The translations under genes were made by a program, and so were the position numbers. DNA of 7,347 nucleotides from positions 1-7,347 of the forward strand of contig CACYBT010000056.1 in assembly GCA_902772715.1 (NCBI GenBank), given 5' to 3'. Shown here one piece after another: positions 1 through 5,506 of this stretch; position 1 is the stretch's first letter, and each line of letters begins with the position of its first letter. This stretch comes from an uncultured Succinivibrio sp. Lineage in GTDB: Bacteria > Pseudomonadota > Gammaproteobacteria > Enterobacterales > Succinivibrionaceae. The notes under the pieces are model-generated. The model was not told the origin of the DNA and made no database searches. It saw nothing but the letters and a program-made list of their open reading frames with translations.

Positions 1-90
1 AAATTAGATGATCTTTTCTGCATAAATCATGTGGAAAAAAATGGTAAAGTTCTTATAATGCGTGGAACTGCTTCGTATTCAGACCGTTAA
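1..90 (+). CDS. C-terminal end of an unidentified gene (partial)
   Basis: Frame 1 is open from the window edge to a TAA at 88-90, giving 29 codons that end in GTASYSDR. The tail is mixed polar and hydrophobic and includes KVLIMRGTASYSDR, which looks like ordinary protein sequence, but I do not recognise a family. The stop lies 20 bases before the ATG of the EamA-type gene, whose Shine-Dalgarno starts 7 bases after it, so the two are probably co-transcribed. The open frame is short and could be chance. The tight spacing to a well-formed downstream gene is the main support. Confidence 0.4.
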   Translation, partial: KLDDLFCINHVEKNGKVLIMRGTASYSDR

Positions 91-97
91 TCCTATT

Positions 98-103
98 AAG
101 GAG
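98..103 (+). promoter_or_regulatory. Shine-Dalgarno that sets the start of the EamA-type gene
   Basis: AAGGAG lies 7 bases before ATG 111-113. An in-frame TTG at 105-107 is only one base from this site, so ATG at 111 is the real start and the protein is 142 residues long. Confidence 0.8.
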
Positions 104-110
104 TTTGTCT

Positions 111-539
111 ATGATTGCCTACATCTGGCCGGTTGCACTAGTTGTGCTCTCAAACATTTTTTATAATATTTGTGCCAAATCTTTTCCTTCTGAACTTAAT
201 CCTTTTGCGGCTCTTACAATAACCTATCTTGTAGCAGCCATTGTTGCCCTTGTTTTGTATTATCTCACTCGTGATGAGAAATCTGCTCTTTTTCTAGAGT
301 ATAGTAAGGCGAATTGGGTTCCATATGCCTTCGGTCTGTGTCTTTTAGGTCTTGAGGCAGGTTTTATCTATACTTACAAGGCAGGATGGCCCATAAGTTC
401 TGCTTATATTGTATCGAGTGCATTTTTAGCCATTTTTTTGATAGTGGTTGGTTTGCTCCTTTATAAAGAGCCAGTGAGTTGGAACAAGGTTGTAGGAGTT
501 GCAGTTTGTCTTCTAGGGTTATGGTTTATTAATAGATAG
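111..539 (+). CDS. EamA/DMT-type small membrane transporter, single 5-TM domain
   Basis: Protein of 142 residues with five hydrophobic stretches at about 3-22, 31-52, 69-89, 95-117 and 124-140. The end reads YKEPVSWNKVVGVAVCLLG, the characteristic close of an EamA domain (E120, P121, then a G-rich last helix). Most drug/metabolite transporters carry two such domains (about 300 residues). Single-domain forms of this length are known and are thought to act as dimers in the cytoplasmic membrane. Charged residues are few: a short loop at 53-68 (RDEK...YSK), E82 and K90 near helix 3, and K119/E120. Substrate cannot be inferred. The start is fixed by AAGGAG at 98-103. The gene follows the partial gene at 1-90 by 20 bases and is probably in its operon. 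No clear intrinsic terminator follows. It appears intact. Confidence 0.85.
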   Translation: MIAYIWPVALVVLSNIFYNICAKSFPSELNPFAALTITYLVAAIVALVLYYLTRDEKSALFLEYSKANWVPYAFGLCLLGLEAGFIYTYKAGWPISSAYIVSSAFLAIFLIVVGLLLYKEPVSWNKVVGVAVCLLGLWFINR

Positions 540-679
540 AAGTTTTTTCGGTGTGGCTTTTAATGCAATGAATTTTTGTTGTTTTCGCTGCCTTAAACCG
601 TTCTATCTTAATGAGTTAATAACATATGAAGATGACTGTCAAAAAGCCTAGAGACGACCATATATTAGAGAAAAACCAT

Positions 680-706
680 AGGATTGTGCTGCATCCTGCA
701 GATCCT
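680..706. repeat. Nested inverted repeat between the transporter and the WYL gene
   Basis: Outer arms AGGAT (680-684) and ATCCT (702-706) enclose inner arms CTGCA (689-693) and TGCAG (697-701) with a 3-base loop. On the + strand the outer and inner stems are separated by a 4-base bulge. No T-run follows on either strand, so it is not a standard intrinsic terminator. It lies in the 250-base gap after the transporter and downstream of the WYL stop, where a transcript end for either gene would be expected. Function is unknown. Confidence 0.3.
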
Positions 707-789
707 GTGGGTATGACGAATAGGTAACCAACCATAAAAGGACATGTGCCACAGCATGATGAATATTACAGGATTGTAGATTCTTAATT

Positions 790-1794
790 CTAGTATTTCT
801 CCAGTGTCTTTAAAAGTCTTTCCTTGATTTCTTCTGCAAGATCCAGAGGCTCGAGCAGTCGTGCCTTAAAGTCAAAACTCAGGATAAAGGAAATGAGTTC
901 ACTTCTGCTAAGAGCGGTCATCTCAAGAATAATGCCTCCATCCTCCTGTGGAGTGATCTTCTGATCCTCACTCCAGATACGGTCACTGATGTACGTCATC
1001 ACTTCTTTTGAGAACCAGATTTTTGCCTTAAAAGGTTCATCTCTAAAAAAACCGAAATCAGAATTCTCTTCAAGAGCTTTTAGTGGAAGTTCTGCTGAGG
1101 AGCGATTTTGCATTGTTACTTCGGTGATTCTGTGAATCGAAAATTTTGCAGGGCGCTCTTTTATTATTCTGACTGTTCCAAACTCCGGAACAATCCATCC
1201 TAATACATATAGGGAATCATGAAAGGTAAGCAGCATCTGAGGTGCGTAAGCATAGGTTTTTATCTCTCCATTAAGTTCCTTTTGGTAGGAGAGCAGACAG
1301 CATTTTCGGTTTAAAATGCATTTTTCTATTTCTGCTAACTGCTGTTGTTTGGTGTGATAATTTATGTGTCCTCGAGTGATTCTGGTGCCGATTTTTGCAT
1401 CCTGATAGTCAATATAGTCTGCACGTGGGAGATTGGTTTTTGCCTGCTGTAGGGACATATTAACTAGCTCCCAGTCTGCCTTTGGAAGAAGCCCCTTTAC
1501 TAGATCACGGCACAGGGCAAGCTGACGCAAACCTTCAGGATCAATTGCGGTTTTAAATGACATGGCTGGTCGTTGCAGGTGATAGAATTTCTGACGTGCA
1601 GATTTTCTTTCTAAAAGATGGCAGGGATAGTTTTCATCAATGCGTTTTAGGAGCCTTGCCACGGTCTGTTTGGAGCAGTTTATGGTTTCTGCAAGATAGG
1701 TTAGAGAGTATTCTTTGTCGTTAAATAACAGCAGCATGAAAAGCTTAAGCAGTTTCTCATCTGGTCTTGCATCCTGATCGTATTTTTCTGGCAT
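790..1794 (-). CDS. WYL-domain transcriptional regulator (wHTH-WYL-WCX)
   Basis: Protein of 334 residues, close to the usual 300-330 for this class. Residues 12-56 form a helix-turn-helix (LTYLAETINCSKQTVARLLK holds the turn and recognition helix). Residues about 155-227 are the WYL domain, with YAYAPQMLL, LYVLGW at 195-200 and a closing IHRITEV at 220-226. Residues about 253-333 form the WCX extension. WYL regulators bind DNA as dimers, and the WYL domain senses a ligand such as a nucleotide or nucleic-acid end. Several repress phage-defence operons, but this one has no recognisable defence operon beside it. The ATG at 1792-1794 is preceded by TAAGGGA on the minus strand with good spacing. 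An inverted repeat at 1818-1840 is a candidate autoregulatory operator. The gene is intact and reads away from the ATPase cluster. Family assignment is firm; its target is unknown. Confidence 0.88.
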   Translation of the reverse strand: MPEKYDQDARPDEKLLKLFMLLLFNDKEYSLTYLAETINCSKQTVARLLKRIDENYPCHLLERKSARQKFYHLQRPAMSFKTAIDPEGLRQLALCRDLVKGLLPKADWELVNMSLQQAKTNLPRADYIDYQDAKIGTRITRGHINYHTKQQQLAEIEKCILNRKCCLLSYQKELNGEIKTYAYAPQMLLTFHDSLYVLGWIVPEFGTVRIIKERPAKFSIHRITEVTMQNRSSAELPLKALEENSDFGFFRDEPFKAKIWFSKEVMTYISDRIWSEDQKITPQEDGGIILEMTALSRSELISFILSFDFKARLLEPLDLAEEIKERLLKTLEKY

Positions 1795-1817
1795 TTTATA
1801 TCCCTTAAGAGAGTCGT

Positions 1818-1858
1818 GCCATTCTATTCAGAAGAATGGCTATTATTGAGGAACCTCA
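1818..1858. promoter_or_regulatory. Two inverted repeats upstream of the WYL gene, candidate operator
   Basis: GCCATTCT (1818-1825) and AGAATGGC (1833-1840) form a perfect 8-bp inverted repeat with a 7-base centre, 24-46 bases before the WYL start. Immediately upstream lies TGAGGAACCTCA (1847-1858), a 5-bp inverted repeat around AA. Dimeric regulators commonly bind such sites in their own leader, so autoregulation is the simplest reading. A leader-RNA hairpin is the alternative. No confident -35/-10 pair was found around them. Confidence 0.5.
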
Positions 1859-2149
1859 TAAACTAGTTTTTTAACTTTATGCGGTGTTATCTTGTTTTTT
1901 CTTTGATCTGTTTTTCTTTCATTAAACCTGTCTTACTGTATGAAAGTTTGGATCTCTCCCTTTAATCTCTTATATTTTTCTTTAGTAATTTTATCATGAA
2001 AAGTAAAAGCGTTGCGTATCTTCTGCCAGCAAAGTGGTCACACCTCGCCAATAAAGTGGACACTATGCCGAGGTGATTTAAAACAATCCGTATTTTCTCC
2101 ACCAACATTTTTTATCTGTACCTTATTAAAACAGATTTGGAGAATCACA
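1859..2149. other. Gene-free stretch between the WYL regulator and the broken ATPase
   Basis: T-rich on the + strand to about 1995, with no frame showing convincing coding character on either strand. It holds the short repeat cluster at 2031-2075 and a lone TGCGTAT heptamer (2013-2019) identical to the core of the repeats at 3862-3968. The open + frame beginning near 2012 runs antisense into the pseudogene and has no Shine-Dalgarno, so it was not called. No terminator for the minus-strand pseudogene is evident below 2150. Confidence 0.5.
2031..2075. repeat. AAAGTGG(T/A)CAC repeats with inverted CACCTCG/CGAGGTG, possible IS end relic
   Basis: AAAGTGGTCACAC (2031-2043) and AAAGTGGACAC (2053-2063) are near-identical and 22 bases apart. 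The second lies between CACCTCG (2041-2047) and CGAGGTG (2069-2075). On the minus strand these read GTGTCCACTTT and GTGTGACCACTTT. Multiple short repeats of this style are typical of IS21-type insertion-sequence ends (family knowledge, from memory). No transposase remains in the window, so this would be a relic or solo end. Alternatively it is an operator. Confidence 0.35.
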
Positions 2150-3492
2150 CTAAAAATAGCATATAGGGAGGCTAATAATGCCGTTTTCATTGGAATAATT
2201 CTTCGGATGTACTATAATCTGTCTTTCAATTCTGTTTTTGAAGATTTCTCTGAAAGCAAAAAGGGAAGATGTTGTGTAATTTTTGGAAGATTTTACTTCT
2301 ATAGGGGAAATCTTGAATTTAGTTTTGCTTTCGTTTGAAATTATAAAGTCTATTTCTATATCGTTTCTATGTTTTTGTTCGCTGTATCTTGTATAAAAGT
2401 ACAGTTTGCGCCCAGAGGCGGTAATAATTTGCGCGACAGCGTTTTCATAGAGCATTCCTTGGTTTAAGGCCAGTTTTCCGTCCATTATCTGTTTATAAAG
2501 CTGCTCCTTCGTAATTTCATTTTCGCTAAAAGCGTGGCTGACCAGTAATCCAGTGTCTCCCATGTAGCATTTTACATATGAATCATTTCTGTTCAATGCA
2601 TGGCCGATATTAGGATCATTGCATTTATAACAAAGATTGCAGATCATTGTTCACCTAGCCAAAACAGGGGCTCATCGTATCTGTCAAAGGTTCCGTTATT
2701 GTCAATTTCTCTTAATACTATTCTTTTTTCATGTGAGGATAGGAAATTAGGAATGTTATCAAAAATTGCTGGCACTTTTGACTGATATCTTTTTGCGGCC
2801 TTTTTTATGTCATCTTCATAAAGAGTAAGAATATCTCTTTTTCAACATCAGCAGCATGGAAATCTCTGCCATTTTTTTTATAGGCAACCATGACCTGAGG
2901 CATCCCTCCTACCAGCATATATTCCTTAAAAGGCGCATGGCTTTAATGCATCTCCCTATCAAGAGGCTTTTTGTTCTCGAAACACTCCTTTATGTAATCT
3001 AGCAGTATTTCCTCATCCATGTAAACCATGAATTCTTCAAAAGTTACAGGATACATCTGTAATTTTCGTTCTTCTGATGGAATAGTAATATTTTGAACGT
3101 TTTCCTTTATTGAAATGAGTGATCCTGTCTCAATGTAGTCGTATCTGCGATCTGCAACCAAATACTTGATTGTTTCTCTGGCTTTGAGAAATTTTTGTAT
3201 TTCATCGAATATTATGAGAGATTCTCTTGGATAGAGTCTCGTATTGTACTCAAGAGTTAGAGTTTGAAAAAATACATCTAAATTATCTAGAGCATTAAAA
3301 GCGTCTTTTACTTTTTTTTTCTGCTTTGTTGAAATCAATAACAACATATGTTTTATATTCATTTTGGGCAAACTTTTCTGCTATGGTAGACTTGCCGATT
3401 CGTCATGCCCCCTCAATTAGTAGCGCTTTTGTTCCATTAGTTTGCTTTTTCCAATCAGCAATCTTATTGTATAGGTTTCTTTGTATTTCCAT
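2150..3492 (-). pseudogene. Broken AAA_14/DUF4143 ATPase, multiple frameshifts and a nonsense codon
   Basis: ATG at 3490-3492 has AGGA 6 bases upstream and opens a frame matching the paralogue at 4005 along its length. Lesions in order: TGA at 3403-3405 replaces an expected Arg in Walker A (GA-stop-RIGKS, codon 30); a 9-A run at 3312-3320 where 8 would keep frame; TAA at 2943-2945 plus two nearby deletions (about 2925-2945, net minus 3 bases) that destroy the HEKAM..F segment; loss of one base in an A-run near 2834-2843; and loss of one A near 2646-2648. Surviving blocks include Walker B (LIIFDE), ETGSLIS, EYMLVGGMPQ, NQGMLYEN, HRNDIEIDF and PIEVK, ending at a TAG at 2150-2152. The longest uninterrupted pieces are 2150-2647 and 2943-3371. 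No product of normal size can be made. Similarity to the 4005 gene is high across the C-terminal half, so this is a recent paralogue that has decayed. Confidence 0.9.
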
Positions 3493-3570
3493 AAATTTTC
3501 CTGTTAGTAAAGCCCTTTTTTTGTTCTTAGTGGAGTAGTGCACAGACTAATAATAACAGTTTTGATCAGC

Positions 3571-3617
3571 AAAACGTAAAGTATACTATTTAAATATACT
3601 AATAAAACGCAAGGTAT
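3571..3617. repeat. Two-copy direct repeat with 33-bp offset upstream of the broken ATPase
   Basis: AAAACGTAAAGTAT (3571-3584) and AAAACGCAAGGTAT (3604-3617) match at 12 of 14 positions and start exactly 33 bases apart. Between them are AGTATA (3580-3585) and TATACT (3595-3600), an inverted pair. The repeat lies 79-125 bases before the start codon at 3492. The 33-bp offset equals the period of the clearer arrays before the other two ATPase genes. With two copies only, chance is not excluded. Confidence 0.4.
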
Positions 3618-3644
3618 TTATTGGTTGTTGTACGCCTTGTCTAA

Positions 3645-3660
3645 AAAAACTATAGTTTTT
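3645..3660. repeat. 16-bp perfect AT-rich palindrome
   Basis: AAAAACTATAGTTTTT is self-complementary. It could act as a protein-binding site or as a weak bidirectional transcript end (A-run on one side, T-run on the other), but the stem is too AT-rich for a convincing intrinsic terminator. It sits in the divergent region between the broken ATPase and its paralogue. CTGTTGGT (3661-3668), directly after it, is complementary to ACCAACAG (3710-3717). Confidence 0.35.
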
Positions 3661-3703
3661 CTGTTGGTAGTTTGAACGCAGATAAGTAGAAATAGCATAT
3701 AAA

Positions 3704-3840
3704 AAAGCAACCAACAGGTTCTCTTCTAGAATGGTGCGTCGTAGAGGATTTATTAAAAATAAATTATTTGAAATTCAATATATTAAAAATGTGCTCGACG
3801 TCTATATTAGTTAATTGTCTCTTTTTTTAAATTAATGTAT
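3704..3840 (-). pseudogene. Decayed copy of the winged-helix gene's 3' end and downstream region
   Basis: This segment is collinear with 7016-7159. AAAGCAACCAACAGGTT (17 of 17), GATTTATTAAAAATAAAT (18 of 18) and AAATTCAATAT (11 of 11) occur in both at identical offsets (0, 40 and 64 from the terminator stem). On the minus strand a short frame ends KKETIN at a TAA (3807-3809), matching KKDAIN and TAA at 7125-7127 of the intact gene end. Upstream of that tail the frame is disrupted, and the match stops near 3840, where the 33-bp repeats begin. The terminator stem has decayed: GGTTGC in the intact copy is GGTTCT here, leaving only AACC/GGTT. I read it as the stub of a lost paralogue. Confidence 0.7.
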
Positions 3841-3968
3841 CAAAGACAAAAAAAATGAAACTGCGTATATACCAAAGTTTAAAAGAAATTAAATTGCGTA
3901 TATACCAAAGACTGCCTATAATTAAACTGCGTATACACCAAAAGTTTAACAACAAGCAACATGCGTAT
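3836..3968 (+). repeat. 33-bp-phased direct repeats upstream of the + strand ATPase
   Basis: Core TGCGTATATACCAAAG is perfect at 3862-3877 and 3895-3910. It recurs as TGCGTATACACCAAAAG at 3928-3944 and in part as TGCGTAT at 3962-3968. A shrunken copy, TGTATCAAAG, sits at 3836-3845. Core starts are spaced 33, 33 and 34 bases, and the CAAAG ends start at 3841, 3873, 3906 and 3939. The core contains the palindrome GTATATAC. The last partial copy ends 36 bases before the TTG start at 4005. A spacing of about three helical turns places all copies on one DNA face, as expected for cooperative protein binding. Sequences between copies are unrelated. A weak TAAAAT (3979-3984) is the only -10-like hexamer nearby. 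Confidence 0.85.
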
Positions 3969-3993
3969 TATTTTCAGATAAAATAGGAAACAT

Positions 3994-3997
3994 GGAG
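3994..3997 (+). promoter_or_regulatory. Shine-Dalgarno that sets a TTG start
   Basis: GGAG lies 7 bases before TTG 4005-4007. The nearby ATG at 3992 runs into a stop within two codons and cannot be used. Protein similarity begins directly after the TTG (N-R-K-I-Y), so TTG is the start. Confidence 0.7.
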
Positions 3998-4004
3998 TAA
4001 TAAA

Positions 4005-5213
4005 TTGATTTTTAATAGAAAGATTTATGATGCCCTTTTGAACTGGAAAAAAAGTGAAGGCAAAGAAGCTTTGTTAATAGAAGGGGCAAGACGAGTCGGT
4101 AAATCAACTATAGTTCAGGAATTTGCAAAAAAAGAATATGATTGTTCTCTTTTGATTGATTTTGCGAGAACATCCGATGAAATCAAACAATACTTTGTAA
4201 GGTTTAATAATGATCTAAACACTTTATTTATGATGCTTCAAAATGTATATGGAGTAGAACTTAAAGAGAGAAAAAGTCTGATTATTTTTGATGAGGTTCA
4301 ACGATTCCCAACTGCAAGAGAAATGATTAAGTATCTTGTAGCAGATGGAAGATATGATTACATAGAAACTGGTTCTCTTATTTCTATCAGAGAAAATATT
4401 AAGGATATCGTTATTCCATCAGAAGAACGTGCATTAAAAATGTATCCAATGGATTTTGAAGAATTCTGTATTGCACTTGGAAATAAGCCTATTGTTTTCT
4501 ATATCAAAGATTGTTTTGAGAAGAAAGTTCCTTTAGAGAAATTAATTCATGAAAAGGCAATGCAGTTATTTCGTGAATATATGCTGGTGGGTGGTATGCC
4601 TCAGGCAGTTATGACCTATATAGATTCAAATAAAAATTTTGGTGAGGTTGACCGAGTTAAGCGAAATATACTTAATCTATATCGTGAGGACATAATGAAG
4701 ATCAAGGCTATGTACAGATCTAGAGTTATTTCCATATATGATATGCTGCCGGCACTTTTATCAAAACATGAAAAGAGAGTTGTTTTCAGCAATGTTATTG
4801 AAGGAACCTTTGCAGAACAATATGCTGAAACTTTTTTTTGGCTTACAGACAGTATGATTGTTAATGAATGTAGAAGGACTGATGATCCTAATATAGCGCC
4901 ATCTTTAAATGCCTCTGAAACTTATCTTAAGTGCTATATGAGTGACACCGGACTATTAGTTTCCCATGCGTTTAATGAAAACGAAATATTGGAAAATGAA
5001 GTCTACAAACAGATACTGATGGATAAACTATCCTTAAATGAAGGAATGCTATACGAGAATATGATTGCCCAAATGTTAACTGCAAAAGGCCATAAACTCT
5101 TTTTCTATACAAGATATAGTGAAGAAAAACACAGAAACGATATAGAGATAGATTTCCTTATTTCCAATAATAGTAAGCTGACATACAAGACATTTCCTAT
5201 AGAAGTTAAATAA
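4005..5213 (+). CDS. AAA_14/DUF4143-type ATPase, C-terminus lost to a nonsense codon
   Basis: Protein of 402 residues. Walker A is GARRVGKS at 27-34, Walker B is LIIFDE at 92-97 and the sensor-like ETGS is at 121-124. The linker includes EYMLVGGMPQAV (191-202). The C-terminal DUF4143 part carries SDTGLLVSHAF (313-323), NEGMLYEN (345-352), and a D383...E400-x-K402 pattern (EIDFLIS ... PIEVK) typical of the PD-(D/E)xK nuclease-like fold reported for this family. Family members are cytoplasmic P-loop NTPases of unknown role, often multicopy and patchily distributed. The TAA at 5211-5213 falls directly after the ExK motif. The same frame resumes for 48 codons to TAG 5358-5360, so the gene once made about 451 residues. 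The start is TTG with GGAG. It is transcribed away from its broken paralogue and converges on the ATPase at 5507-6802. ATP binding looks intact; activity after truncation is uncertain. Confidence 0.85.
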   Translation: MIFNRKIYDALLNWKKSEGKEALLIEGARRVGKSTIVQEFAKKEYDCSLLIDFARTSDEIKQYFVRFNNDLNTLFMMLQNVYGVELKERKSLIIFDEVQRFPTAREMIKYLVADGRYDYIETGSLISIRENIKDIVIPSEERALKMYPMDFEEFCIALGNKPIVFYIKDCFEKKVPLEKLIHEKAMQLFREYMLVGGMPQAVMTYIDSNKNFGEVDRVKRNILNLYREDIMKIKAMYRSRVISIYDMLPALLSKHEKRVVFSNVIEGTFAEQYAETFFWLTDSMIVNECRRTDDPNIAPSLNASETYLKCYMSDTGLLVSHAFNENEILENEVYKQILMDKLSLNEGMLYENMIAQMLTAKGHKLFFYTRYSEEKHRNDIEIDFLISNNSKLTYKTFPIEVK

Positions 5214-5360
5214 AAAAAAAGATATACTACTAAGTCGCTTTCTCGTTTTAAGGAAAAATATAGCAAAAGGATCGGTGAATGCTATATCATACATCCTAAG
5301 AATCTGAGTATAAAAGATGACATTCTCTGTATTCCTCCATATATGACAATATGTCTTTAG
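5214..5360 (+). pseudogene. Stranded C-terminal 48 codons of the preceding ATPase gene
   Basis: Directly after the TAA, in the same frame, the sequence reads KKRYTTKSLSRFKEKY, then IIHPKN and finally PPYMTICL before TAG at 5358-5360. The broken paralogue has the corresponding SSKNYTTSSLFAFRE and IIVHPKN after its PIEVK motif, so this is genuine family C-terminus and not chance. One base change (for example TCA to TAA) would explain the stop. Because the frame is preserved across the A-run, a homopolymer length error would not produce this pattern. Confidence 0.85.
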
Positions 5361-5506
5361 CTATGAACAACAGGCATCATTTTCTTCAAAAGGCGCCTCA
5401 TACATGCTCTTAAATCCGTTTCTGTGTATCACCAGTATTCTCATCTTTGAATTTTGGTAATGTAGTCTTTTTAAGGCTGGTTAAGAAAGACTTGTTCACT
5501 AAAACT

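Noticed and set aside
626..727. 33-codon open frame on the + strand between the transporter and the WYL gene
   Set aside because: There is no Shine-Dalgarno before its ATG, no recognisable motif, and it overlaps a nested inverted repeat. It could be a gene fossil but cannot be supported.
2012..2338. Open + frame of 108 codons
   Set aside because: Antisense to the clear 3' part of the ATPase pseudogene, no ribosome site, and unusual composition.
3312..3320. Programmed frameshift on the A-run of the minus-strand ATPase
   Set aside because: The TGA upstream in Walker A and several later frameshifts already prevent a product, so simple decay explains the extra A.
3403..3405. TGA read as an amino acid (alternative genetic code)
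   Set aside because: The intact genes do not need TGA as sense, and the pseudogene has other independent lesions including TAA and indels.
3326..3538. Open + frame of 70 codons
   Set aside because: Antisense to the 5' part of the broken ATPase, including its Walker A region; no ribosome site.
3645..3720. tRNA or structured small RNA suggested by CTGTTGGT pairing with ACCAACAG
   Set aside because: The pairing is a single 8-bp stem around a long AT-rich loop, with no cloverleaf, no T-loop consensus and no promoter. Part of it is the decayed terminator copy.
3836..3968. CRISPR array
   Set aside because: The repeat core is only about 16 bases, copies are few and diverge at the edges, the intervals between cores are about 17 bases, and no cas gene is present.
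5076..5294. Open minus-strand frame of 72 codons
   Set aside because: Antisense to the conserved 3' end of the + strand ATPase and its stranded tail; a shadow frame.
5361..5444. 27-codon minus-strand frame ending FEENDACCS
   Set aside because: The composition looks protein-like and a neighbouring frame is also partly open, but there is no Shine-Dalgarno and no family match I recognise. It may be a remnant in the convergent gap.
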